DNA of 24,136 nt from a virus, in IMG/VR virus record IMGVR_UViG_3300020459_000068, positions 1-24,136 of that record. One strand, 5' to 3'. The position numbers were made by a program, and so were the translations under genes. The stretch's first letter is position 1, and every line of letters begins with the position of its first letter. The notes beneath the pieces were generated by a model that did not search any database, was not told the DNA's origin, and worked only from the letters and a program-made list of their open reading frames with translations. Shown here piece after piece: positions 1 to 6,557 of the stretch.

Positions 1-501
1 TTCAAAAGGGTCATAAATAAGCTTAAGTCTGAGTACAAGGTTATTGAGGTACAAACACTTGAAGCGGACGATTCTTTAGGGATTTACGCTACCAAACACC
101 CCGGAAATATTATTGTCTCTCCTGATAAGGATATGAGACAGATCCCGGGAAAACTCTATGACTTTAAAGAAGTAGTAGACATCACACCAGAAGAGGGTGC
201 TCGATGGCATCTAATACAATCGTTAGCTGGGGATAACACCGACGGCTACGCAGGATGCCCTTCAATAGGCATCAAAAGAGCTACAAGTATCTTCCAAGAG
301 AAAGGATACACATGGAAAGCAGTCGCTGAGACCTTCGTAGAGAAAGGCTTGACTGAAGCAGACGCATTAGTTAATGCACGACTCGCACGAATACTTACCA
401 CTGAAGACTTTGACCATGACAAACAAGAACCAATCTTATGGACCCCCGCCCCCGAGTATGGAGTTGACGACGGAGCAAGAGTTCCGGATCAGGACAATTG
501 A
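1..501 (+). CDS. 5'-3' exonuclease, T7 gp6-like (3' part only)
   Basis: The reading frame is open from base 1, so the N terminus lies outside the window; about 166 residues are present. It looks like the FEN/5'-nuclease fold used by T7 gp6: an EADD acidic cluster near residue 22, the SPDKDMRQIPG segment near residue 40 (metal-binding DKD of the family), and GDNTDGYAGCPSIGIKRA near residue 76, which is the helix-three-turn-helix DNA-binding signature (GDxxDxxxGxxGIGxKxA) with a phage-typical variation. In T7 this enzyme removes RNA primers and degrades host DNA to recycle nucleotides, which fits the nucleotide-metabolism genes immediately downstream. The last 44 bases overlap the start of the NblA-like ORF. 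The acidic, Pro-rich C-terminal tail is not conserved in any way I recognise. The family call is secure; the exact orthology to gp6 is inferred from order. Confidence 0.88.
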   Translation, partial: FKRVINKLKSEYKVIEVQTLEADDSLGIYATKHPGNIIVSPDKDMRQIPGKLYDFKEVVDITPEEGARWHLIQSLAGDNTDGYAGCPSIGIKRATSIFQEKGYTWKAVAETFVEKGLTEADALVNARLARILTTEDFDHDKQEPILWTPAPEYGVDDGARVPDQDN

Positions 502-721
502 GATAGCAGTCAATGATCCTAAGACAGAAAAGAAAGATCTGATCACTCTCTTAATGGCTCTGCAAAGACAAAACTTTGTACTGGGCAATGCAGTTACTAA
601 CTTATTAAATTCATGGCCGAAACCACCAACGACCAAGGACCAGAATATTACCGACGAGGTTCCATTGATGTTTGGGATTTTATTAGGGACCAAGAACTTG
701 GATTCCACCTCGGAAACGTAA
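458..721 (+). CDS. nblA: NblA-like phycobilisome degradation protein
   Basis: This is an 87-residue frame whose first ~50 residues align by eye with NblA. It begins MELTTEQEFRIR, against the ELSxEQQFxIR found in cyanobacterial NblA. A conserved Val follows, then a second helix with DLITLLMALQRQ and a terminal LLNSW, matching the second helix of NblA (DFLxxLYxQM...LLKxxW). Host NblA is a small helical adaptor (~55-65 aa) that binds phycobiliproteins and Clp chaperone and triggers antenna breakdown. The extra C-terminal ~37 residues lie almost wholly in the overlap with the next gene and may be dispensable. The start at 458 gives the NblA-like N terminus; an in-frame ATG at 416 would add 14 residues with a PPPPS stretch. 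It overlaps the exonuclease by 44 bases. The match is from memory of family sequences; a small unrelated two-helix protein remains possible. Confidence 0.62.
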   Translation: MELTTEQEFRIRTIEIAVNDPKTEKKDLITLLMALQRQNFVLGNAVTNLLNSWPKPPTTKDQNITDEVPLMFGILLGTKNLDSTSET

Positions 722-876
722 TCAAATATGTATGCCGAGCAGGGTATAAACACGACGACATAGACGACCTATCAAAAGCCATCCATTACTTAAACAATGA
801 AATCGAATACAGAACAAGCGAACGAGTTCAGGACTGCGTACAATATAGTAGACAGTCCAGACAAGACGAGTCGTAG
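613..876 (+). CDS. DUF3310 family protein (T7 gp1.7-related)
   Basis: An 87-residue protein. Residues 12-66 carry the DUF3310 pattern: a YYRRGSIDVWDFIRD segment, ELGFHLGNVIKYVCRAGYK, and DLSKAIHYLNNEIEYR. The family is common in phages; T7 gp1.7, a nucleotide kinase affecting dideoxythymidine sensitivity, belongs to it, but most members are uncharacterised, so a role in nucleotide metabolism here is an inference strengthened by its neighbours (pyrophosphohydrolase and RNR). The last ~20 residues, rich in Arg, Ser and Gln, come from the zone that overlaps the next gene and look unconserved. The gene overlaps the NblA-like frame by 109 bases and the next gene by 80 bases. Confidence 0.8.
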   Translation: MAETTNDQGPEYYRRGSIDVWDFIRDQELGFHLGNVIKYVCRAGYKHDDIDDLSKAIHYLNNEIEYRTSERVQDCVQYSRQSRQDES

Positions 877-1171
877 TAGACAACGAAAGCTAATCGTTGA
901 AGAATTCCGTGAGTTCATGGATGCCGAAGAGTTTCTCTTTAGAAATAACGACCAACTACATGCTGACTGCTTAAAAGAACTCGGAGACCTTGTTTATGTA
1001 GCGTACCAATACGCGGCGAACTTAGGCTGGGATCTTGACGAAGCACTGCGAAGAATACATGCCAGTAATTTATCTAAACTTGATGAGACCGGACATCCAA
1101 TCAAGAGAGGAGATGGCAAGGTCTTAAAAGGACCAAACTATAAACCACCACACCTTAACGACCTGATATAA
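797..1171 (+). CDS. MazG/PRA-PH-like NTP pyrophosphohydrolase
   Basis: A 124-residue all-alpha NTP pyrophosphatase. It shows the family motif EExxE(12-28)ExxD: E35-E36-x-x-E39, then 21 residues, then E61-L-G-D64. The C-terminal third (SNLSKLDETGHPIKRGDGKV, then KGPNYKPPHL) is the tail typical of phage PRA-PH/HisE-like enzymes. The family hydrolyses nucleoside triphosphates to monophosphates and pyrophosphate with magnesium; phage members prefer dNTPs or modify nucleotide pools, while cyanophage MazG has also been discussed as acting on (p)ppGpp, with weak direct support. Here it lies between DUF3310 and RNR, which fits nucleotide pool control. The first ~25 residues overlap the previous gene; the stop directly abuts the RNR start codon, so translation is likely coupled. 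Confidence 0.83.
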   Translation: MKSNTEQANEFRTAYNIVDSPDKTSRSRQRKLIVEEFREFMDAEEFLFRNNDQLHADCLKELGDLVYVAYQYAANLGWDLDEALRRIHASNLSKLDETGHPIKRGDGKVLKGPNYKPPHLNDLI

Positions 1172-2560
1172 ATGGCAAACAAAATAGCACGTACTGGCAG
1201 AGTCCAGTCATGGATAGACGATCCCACCTCACGTCTCCCGGTGTCGTGCACCGTATTTGTAGTAGACGACTCAATGGAGGGAGAGAATGGACTCGAATCA
1301 TCGTGGAGATTTGTATCACATGCTCTACGAAATGGAGCAGGCGTCGCAGTACACCTGTCGAAGTTACGACCCAAAGGAACCGAAAGCATTAAAGGAAATG
1401 ACACACTTGTTGCAAGTGGACCAGTGTCATTCGCAAAAATCTATTCAACATTAAATGAAATTCTTAGAAGAGGTGGCACGTACAGGAACGGGGCGTGTGT
1501 TATTACTCTCGACATTTTTCACCCCGATATTATTGACTTCGTGCAAGCTCCCCGTGCTGAACTTCCTTGGGTCAAGCGATGTATTAACCTCACCCCAAAA
1601 GACTGGAGTGATTCAAACGCTGAAACAAAGGAAGCAATACTTAGAGGAATTGCAAGAGGGGACATATGGCTTGCCAAAATAAAGCACGATCAACATGGAA
1701 ATAGAATCTTTTCTAACGTCTGCCTCGAAGTCTTCATCGGGAGCAGATCCACATGTTTGCTTCAGCACATTAACTTGGGAGCTTGTGACATTGGAGGATT
1801 ACGTTCAGCTTTCGCTGAAGGTATGTCCTCGTTGTGCGACCTCCACGGCAAAACAGGTGTTGGATCTAGTGGGGAATATAAACCGCCCGAAGAGGACCGC
1901 CAAGTCGGACTTGGACTCCTTGGACTAGCTAACTTCTTAAGACAAAACAAAATAACTTATGCCCAGTTTGCTGACTCACTTGAGAAACAGAACAACGGAG
2001 AGTGGGTCGAAGGTACCAGTGGCATCGCAGCACGGGAACTTTACATGGGCATTGAACAAGCTGCGGAGATAGCAAGACATAACAAGATGGATAGAGCATT
2101 CGCCATAGCTCCAACTGCATCTTGTTCATACAGAAGTAAAGATCTCGAAGGCTTCACGTCAACTCCAGAGATCGCACCACCTATATCAAGGAGTGTAGAT
2201 AGAGACTCAGGTACATTTGGGGTACAACATTATGAATATGGTGACGTAGAGATCGCATCCGAAGTTGGATGGGATACATATAAGAAAGTAGCTGATCAAA
2301 TAATGATCATGCTAGATAGAACAGGATTGCTACATGGCTATAGCTTCAATTCTTGGAGTGATATGGTGACTTACGATGAAGCATTTATAGACGAGTGGCT
2401 GAAGAGTCCACAAACGTCTCTCTATTATAGCCTGCAAGTTATGTCAGACGTACAGGATAAGTCAGATGCTTATGCTGCCCTAGATCAGGAAGACGTTGAT
2501 AGTTACTTAGCAGACATATTGAGTAACCCCGAAGAAATTACCTGTGACTGCCAACAATGA
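1172..2560 (+). CDS. nrdA: Class I ribonucleotide reductase, alpha subunit (short form)
   Basis: A 462-residue catalytic subunit that reduces ribonucleotides to deoxyribonucleotides. Visible active-site features: LPVSC with Cys26 (first redox Cys), SNVCLEV at 181-187 with Cys184 (thiyl radical) and Glu186, Cys195 (redox partner) in STCLLQHINLG, PTASCS at 314-319, and LYY with Tyr418-Tyr419, which is the radical-transfer pair specific to class I enzymes. The C terminus ends CDCQQ, matching the mobile reducing Cys pair. There is no ATP-cone domain, and at 462 residues it is far shorter than E. coli NrdA (761). Enzymes of this type in cyanopodoviruses (P-SSP7) were long misannotated as class II; the Tyr-Tyr pair and the beta subunit downstream support class I. 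The stop overlaps the beta start by ATGA. Confidence 0.92.
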   Translation: MANKIARTGRVQSWIDDPTSRLPVSCTVFVVDDSMEGENGLESSWRFVSHALRNGAGVAVHLSKLRPKGTESIKGNDTLVASGPVSFAKIYSTLNEILRRGGTYRNGACVITLDIFHPDIIDFVQAPRAELPWVKRCINLTPKDWSDSNAETKEAILRGIARGDIWLAKIKHDQHGNRIFSNVCLEVFIGSRSTCLLQHINLGACDIGGLRSAFAEGMSSLCDLHGKTGVGSSGEYKPPEEDRQVGLGLLGLANFLRQNKITYAQFADSLEKQNNGEWVEGTSGIAARELYMGIEQAAEIARHNKMDRAFAIAPTASCSYRSKDLEGFTSTPEIAPPISRSVDRDSGTFGVQHYEYGDVEIASEVGWDTYKKVADQIMIMLDRTGLLHGYSFNSWSDMVTYDEAFIDEWLKSPQTSLYYSLQVMSDVQDKSDAYAALDQEDVDSYLADILSNPEEITCDCQQ

Positions 2561-3273
2561 ACCCGTATGAGAAGTTACTCGCAAGAAAGAGAACATGGAA
2601 CCCTGTCCAGACAACAAGAGGAAAGTTTAAAGAAGGAGCTGAAGAGACCCTCTTCCGTGCTTTGGCAATACGTCACATGGAAGTACCAGTGGGGGATTTT
2701 ATCACCGACGCTCTTGAGAAGGATGTACCTTCTCGTGCACGGAAACTCTTAGAGTCGAACGTAGTAGATGAAGAGAGGCATGACTTAGCATTAAATTATA
2801 TAGTCAATGCACATGGTGTAAATGAGAACGCAGAGAAAGAAGCTTTCCTATTAAGAGACGCATGGAATAGTCATCCTGATCACACCATTACTAAAGCATT
2901 GGTAATTGAGCGTGCGATATTTTTCGTGCTCTTACCGTTCTTTAGATTCAATGGTGACGCAGGATTAGCTACTGTAAGTGCAGACATCTCAAGGGACGAG
3001 CAGATTCACGTTGCAACGAACTCACTTGTATGCGCGGAGCTGGGGCACGACCCTAGCCCATCGCTAGACAAGCTTCGTAAAGCGACGATCAACTGGATCA
3101 TGCAACCTCTTAAGTATGAGAACAGCGATCAATATTTGAGCAGAAAATTCTGGCTCGAAACAAGCGATAACCTTATGTATAAGGGGAAAGCACCACAACT
3201 AAATGCCACCAAAGCTGGAAGAATGCCAGCATTTTTTGAACATGACAACCGGAATCTCCCTCAATACGCTTAA
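2557..3273 (+). CDS. nrdB: Class I ribonucleotide reductase, beta (radical-generating) subunit
   Basis: A 238-residue ferritin-like subunit, shorter than E. coli NrdB (375). Dimetal ligands are visible as two ExxH motifs, E72-x-x-H75 (DEERH) and E148-x-x-H151 (DEQIH), plus E118 in the helix VIERAIFFVLL; the first carboxylate ligand is probably E42 or D47 but I cannot decide. The position four residues after His75, where classical class Ia/Ib enzymes have the radical Tyr, is Leu79, so radical storage is probably unlike E. coli. This agrees with the published suggestion that the P-SSP7 RNR forms its own class I subclass. It starts inside the alpha stop codon (ATGA) and is surely co-translated. 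The last 32 bases overlap the next small ORF. Confidence 0.85.
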   Translation: MNPYEKLLARKRTWNPVQTTRGKFKEGAEETLFRALAIRHMEVPVGDFITDALEKDVPSRARKLLESNVVDEERHDLALNYIVNAHGVNENAEKEAFLLRDAWNSHPDHTITKALVIERAIFFVLLPFFRFNGDAGLATVSADISRDEQIHVATNSLVCAELGHDPSPSLDKLRKATINWIMQPLKYENSDQYLSRKFWLETSDNLMYKGKAPQLNATKAGRMPAFFEHDNRNLPQYA

Positions 3274-3433
3274 GCTCCACAACGATAGGTTGGATGAGCT
3301 GATCAATAGGCTTGAGGATAACTTTGGTTGGAAACCTATCCACCCTAAAGAAGACATACAGTCAATCATGTATCGCGCTGGTCAAGCCAGCGTAATTGAA
3401 TACATCAAATCAATAATGGATGAAGAAATCTAA
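3242..3433 (+). CDS. Small hypothetical protein upstream of the portal region
   Basis: A 63-residue protein starting at ATG 3242, inside the end of nrdB; an in-frame ATG at 3203 is possible but lies deeper in nrdB. It is mostly helical by composition: HNDRLDELINRLEDNFGW, then KPIHPKEDIQSIMYRAGQ and a C-terminal VIEYIKSIMDEE. I recall similar small proteins in other cyanopodoviruses at this place, but I know no function. The stop overlaps the next start as TAATG, so it is coupled to the proline-rich protein. The regular pattern of charged and hydrophobic residues argues that it is real. Confidence 0.65.
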   Translation: MTTGISLNTLKLHNDRLDELINRLEDNFGWKPIHPKEDIQSIMYRAGQASVIEYIKSIMDEEI

Positions 3434-3720
3434 TGTGTCTATTTAATCAAAAGTCATCACCGCCACCACCACCACTACCCCCAGCTCCACCACCACCATT
3501 GCCTCCAGCACCTACTGCACCGCCTCCAGATCCAATCATTAAGGATGTTAATCCAAATGTAAGGAGAGCTAAGAAGGACCGTGGTAACAAAACAAAGGGT
3601 GAGTTCTCTAAAGGAACTGGCTCAATGAGAATCAAAAAGAATACTGGTGTTAACACAGGCGGCGGAGCTGCTGATGGAGGTCTTAACACTGGTGCACAAA
3701 CAGTTCGTAAGGTGTTCTAA
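3433..3720 (+). CDS. Proline-rich small protein in the T7 gp7.3 position
   Basis: A 95-residue protein with three parts: a short MCLFNQKSS head, a run of about 27 residues made almost only of Pro with Ala and Leu (residues 10-36), and a basic Gly/Thr/Asn-rich tail with KGTGSMRIKKNTGVNTGGG. Immediately before the portal gene, T7-like phages carry gp7.3, a small virion protein needed for adsorption, whose C terminus is also basic and Gly/Ser-rich. The positional and compositional likeness suggests a gp7.3-like structural role, but the Pro run is not a feature of T7 gp7.3 and no real homology can be claimed by eye. The coding strand shows no frame break and the stop abuts the portal ATG. A purine-rich AAGG lies upstream of the portal start within its last codons. 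Confidence 0.68.
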   Translation: MCLFNQKSSPPPPPLPPAPPPPLPPAPTAPPPDPIIKDVNPNVRRAKKDRGNKTKGEFSKGTGSMRIKKNTGVNTGGGAADGGLNTGAQTVRKVF

Positions 3721-5289
3721 ATGTTAGCCCGTGAGAGATACAATCAACTGACAACAGATCGACGACAATTCCTAGACAAAGCAGTTGAATGTTCCAAGCT
3801 CACGTTACCTTATTTAATACAAGACGATACATCTTCAAGACCTAGACACGAAACCTTAACTGTACCTTGGCAGTCAGTGGGAGCCAAGTGTTGTGTAGCG
3901 TTAGCAGCAAAGCTAATGCTTAGCATCCTTCCTCCCCAGACTAGCTTCTTTAAGCTACAGGTAAGAGACGATAAGCTAGGCGAAGATATACCAGCCGAAG
4001 CAAAGAGTGAATTAGATTTATCTTTCTCCAAGATGGAGCGAATGGTCATGGACTATATCGCTGCATCAAATGACAGAGTCGTTATCCATCAAGCACTTAA
4101 ACATTTAATTGTTGGTGGTAATGCTCTGTTGTTTATGGGTAAAGATGGAATAAAGAACTATCCGCTTACAAGGTATGTCGTCAACAGAGATGGAAATGGT
4201 AACGTCCTAGAAATAGTTACAAAGGAATTGATAAGTAAAGATGTTCTCGGTTTTGACCTTCCAGTCCCTACCCCGAACACTGGTATCGACGAAACTCAAG
4301 GTGGAGCTACCGATGATGTCGAAGTTTACACGTACGTGAAACTAGATAACGGCAGATGGGTATGGCATCAAGAGGTTCTCGATCAGATAATCCCACAGAC
4401 AAGAAGTACTGCACCTAAGAGTGCAAGCCCATGGCTTGTGCTGACCTTTAACGAGGTTGACGGAGAACAGTATGGACGCGGAAGAGTTGAAGAATTCTTA
4501 GGCGACCTCAAATCTTTAGAAGGATTATCACAAGCCCTAGTTGAAGGAGCAGCAGCAGCAAGTAAGGTTATCTTCCTTGTCTCACCTAGCTCTACAACTA
4601 AGCCAGCAACCATAGCTAAAGCAGCTAATGGTGCAATCGTTCAAGGGCGCGCTGAAGACGTACAAGTTGTGCAAGTTGGAAAGACTGCTGACTTTGCTAC
4701 GGCTGCACAGATGGCTCAAACAATTGAGAAGAGATTGCTAGAAGCTTTCCTTGTCATGAACGTAAGGAATGCAGAAAGAGTTACAGCCGAGGAAGTTCGA
4801 CTTACACAGTTAGAACTTGAACAACAACTTGGAGGGATCTTCTCCTTACTAACTGTCTCTTTCCTCATACCATATTTAGCTAGAACTCTATTGGTCTTAC
4901 AAAGATCTAATGAACTACCAAAGCTACCTAAAGATATAGTACGCCCCAAGATTGTTGCGGGTGTTAATGCATTAGGTAGAGGTCAGGATAGAGAAAGCTT
5001 AAATATGTTTATCCAAACTATTGCTCAGACATTAGGTCCGGAAGCATTGATGAGATACCTCAACCCAGAAGAAGCTATCAAACGTTTAGCTGCTGCACAG
5101 GGTATAGATGTATTGAACTTAATTAAGACTCAAGAGCAGATGGCAGAAGAGAAGGAAGAGCAGATGTCTAATCAACAGAACCAAACCTTACTAGAACAGG
5201 CTGGACAGTTCGCTAATTCAAAGATGGCTGACAGTCAAAACCTACAAGGTATGCAAGGAGAACAAGCACCACCACCACCTACGGAGTAA
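3721..5289 (+). CDS. Portal (head-tail connector) protein, T7 gp8-like
   Basis: A 522-residue protein that forms the dodecameric portal at one capsid vertex, through which DNA is packaged and ejected. The N-terminal part matches T7 gp8: an RERYNQLTTDRRQFLDKA helix, then TVPWQSVGAK at 47-56 followed by AAKLMLSILPPQTSFFKL, equivalent to TPWQAVGARGLNNLASKLML...PMQTWMRL in T7. A central VLTFNEVDGEQYGRGRVEEF segment is the usual portal wing/crown transition, and RVTAEEVRLTQLELEQQLGG is a conserved portal motif. The last ~60 residues are Gln/Glu/Met-rich and end in PPPPTE. Length is close to T7 gp8 (536). The stop abuts the scaffold ATG. Confidence 0.93.
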   Translation: MLARERYNQLTTDRRQFLDKAVECSKLTLPYLIQDDTSSRPRHETLTVPWQSVGAKCCVALAAKLMLSILPPQTSFFKLQVRDDKLGEDIPAEAKSELDLSFSKMERMVMDYIAASNDRVVIHQALKHLIVGGNALLFMGKDGIKNYPLTRYVVNRDGNGNVLEIVTKELISKDVLGFDLPVPTPNTGIDETQGGATDDVEVYTYVKLDNGRWVWHQEVLDQIIPQTRSTAPKSASPWLVLTFNEVDGEQYGRGRVEEFLGDLKSLEGLSQALVEGAAAASKVIFLVSPSSTTKPATIAKAANGAIVQGRAEDVQVVQVGKTADFATAAQMAQTIEKRLLEAFLVMNVRNAERVTAEEVRLTQLELEQQLGGIFSLLTVSFLIPYLARTLLVLQRSNELPKLPKDIVRPKIVAGVNALGRGQDRESLNMFIQTIAQTLGPEALMRYLNPEEAIKRLAAAQGIDVLNLIKTQEQMAEEKEEQMSNQQNQTLLEQAGQFANSKMADSQNLQGMQGEQAPPPPTE

Positions 5290-6075
5290 ATGGCAGAAAC
5301 ATTATCGTATGACAACACACCAGACACAGAAGTCCTAACCGATGAGGAACAGGACTCTCTGGAAGTCGGTGAAGAGTTAGAAGCTCAACACGAACAACTA
5401 CTAGCAGGTAAGTATAAGAACGCTGAAGATCTTGAGTCGGCTTACCTAGAACTACAAAAGAAACTAGGTACTAATGACGAAGAAGGAGAAGGAAGCGAAG
5501 AAGAAGGAGAAGGAGATTATGAGGAGGTACCTGATGCGTCTCCTGCGGTCAGTTTAATAGAGGAAGCCTCGGCTGAATACTATGAAAACGATGGTGAACT
5601 AACTCCTGAGACAATTGACAAGTTCTCTAGTATGAGTAGCCAAGATTTAGTCAATGCTTACATTGAAATTCAAAAGAATAATCCACAAGCTCAGCAAACT
5701 CAAGCAGTTGAATTAAGTGATTCAAATGTTAATGAGATACAAAATGCTGCTGGTGGATCGAATGCTTATGACCAACTAACTAGCTGGGCTGCTGACAATT
5801 TACCTGATCAAGAGATAGATGCTTTTGACAACCTTATAGATAGTGGCAACGTCGCTGCTATCAAGATGGGATTAACAGCTTTGCAATCTAAGTACAACGA
5901 CGCTAATGGATATGAAGGACGAATGCTACAAGGCAAGAGTCCTAATTCTTCTGGTCAGGTATATAGAAGCCAAGCTGAATTAGTACAAGCCATGGGTGAT
6001 CCTCGCTATGAGAATGATCCAGCCTATAGACAAGACGTCATAGAAAGATTAAACAACTCAGACCTTAATTTCTAA
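5290..6075 (+). CDS. Capsid assembly scaffolding protein, T7 gp9-like
   Basis: A 261-residue strongly acidic protein directly after the portal gene, where T7 has gp9 scaffold. It carries LAGKYKNAEDLESAYLELQKKLG (residues 39-61), a helix recurring in podovirus scaffolds, then a Glu/Gly run (EGEGSEEEGEGDYEE, 66-80), a helical centre, and a C terminus with GDPRYENDPAYRQDVIERL, a conserved scaffold C-terminal motif (capsid contact in relatives). It guides assembly of gp10-like capsid subunits into the procapsid and is then lost. A GGAG lies just ahead of the start. In T7 the capsid gene follows directly; here about 2.4 kb of auxiliary genes intervene. The stop overlaps the next tiny ORF as TAATG. 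Confidence 0.9.
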   Translation: MAETLSYDNTPDTEVLTDEEQDSLEVGEELEAQHEQLLAGKYKNAEDLESAYLELQKKLGTNDEEGEGSEEEGEGDYEEVPDASPAVSLIEEASAEYYENDGELTPETIDKFSSMSSQDLVNAYIEIQKNNPQAQQTQAVELSDSNVNEIQNAAGGSNAYDQLTSWAADNLPDQEIDAFDNLIDSGNVAAIKMGLTALQSKYNDANGYEGRMLQGKSPNSSGQVYRSQAELVQAMGDPRYENDPAYRQDVIERLNNSDLNF

Positions 6076-6185
6076 TGGGAAAAAAATTAAACTCACCACC
6101 AAAGAGACCTTGTCCTTCTGGTTTCGTTAGGAACTCTAAAGGACAGTGCGTACAGAAAGGAGTAGGACCAGCTTACAAACCTTAA
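6075..6185 (+). CDS. Tiny basic ORF, 36 aa, with two cysteines
   Basis: A 36-residue ORF begins in the scaffold stop codon (TAATG). It encodes a Lys/Pro-rich peptide, MGKKLNSPPKRPCPSGFVRN, followed by SKGQCVQKGVGPAYKP. The CPSGFVRNSKGQC spacing (11 residues between the cysteines, with a Gly-Phe after the first) resembles a minimal disulfide or metal loop. I do not recognise the family. Coupled start, absence of rare-looking codons and position support translation, but so short a frame could be chance. Confidence 0.45.
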   Translation: MGKKLNSPPKRPCPSGFVRNSKGQCVQKGVGPAYKP

Positions 6186-6186
6186 T

Positions 6187-6306
6187 ATGAGTCTTGGACA
6201 AAACAAAGCCACTTTAATTAAAACAAAAATTGAAGCAGGTTATGCTTCTGAGTCTGAGAAAGTATGGCTCAAGAAATGGAATAAGAAAAAGTTGAAAATT
6301 AAATAG
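6187..6306 (+). CDS. Tiny lysine-rich ORF, 39 aa
   Basis: A 39-residue ORF starting one base after the previous stop. It has an amphipathic helix-like run (ATLIKTKIEAGYASESEKVW) and a very basic end, LKKWNKKKLKIK. No known family. Charge would suit nucleic-acid or membrane binding, but that is only composition. It is the last ORF before the 53-base gap leading to hli; its stop sits in the left arm of a possible stem-loop. Confidence 0.42.
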   Translation: MSLGQNKATLIKTKIEAGYASESEKVWLKKWNKKKLKIK

Positions 6307-6348
6307 GTAGTCATGGCGACCTGAACTTTCATCATCGCCTAACACCTA
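6304..6348 (+). promoter_or_regulatory. Possible stem-loop ahead of hli-psbA
   Basis: The 53-base gap before hli (6307-6359) can fold: TAGGT 6304-6308 with ACCTA 6344-6348, and GGCGA 6315-6319 with TCGCC 6335-6339, enclosing a 15-base loop. There is no T-run after it, so it is not a standard terminator; an mRNA processing or stability element ahead of the photosynthesis genes is conceivable. No promoter hexamers or Shine-Dalgarno sequence stand out in the gap. Confidence 0.3.
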
Positions 6349-6359
6349 CTTTGAATTCA

Positions 6360-6557
6360 ATGACAACTACTACCGAATACGGTAAGCAGAACATCTTCGC
6401 AAAAGAACCACCGATACAACTTATGGAAAACCATAACCACGAAGGCGATCCTATGCACATCGCTGAAGAGCTTAATGGACGAGTAGCAATGCTTGGTATT
6501 GTTGCAGCTCTAGGTGCATACCTAACAACCGGACAAATTATTCCCGGCATATTTTAA
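6360..6557 (+). CDS. hli: High-light-inducible protein (Hlip)
   Basis: A 65-residue single-helix member of the chlorophyll a/b-binding superfamily. The defining segment is AEELNGRVAMLGIVAALGAY (residues 35-54), with the ExxNGRxAMxG chlorophyll-binding motif, followed by the short TTGQIIPGIF end typical of phage Hlips. Such proteins sit in the thylakoid membrane, bind chlorophyll and carotenoid, and protect photosystem II or newly made D1. I chose ATG 6360; a TTG at 6351 is in frame but adds only three residues. The stop directly abuts psbA, so hli and psbA form one unit, as in other clade B cyanopodoviruses. Clear Shine-Dalgarno is lacking. Confidence 0.93.
   Translation: MTTTTEYGKQNIFAKEPPIQLMENHNHEGDPMHIAEELNGRVAMLGIVAALGAYLTTGQIIPGIF

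Noticed and set aside
436-753. A 105-codon minus-strand frame
   Set aside because: It is antisense to the exonuclease/NblA-like/DUF3310 block, has no family features, and no other gene in the window is on this strand.
6351-6359. TTG start for hli three codons upstream
   Set aside because: The ATG at 6360 lies just downstream, gives the usual Hlip length, and the extra residues add nothing conserved.
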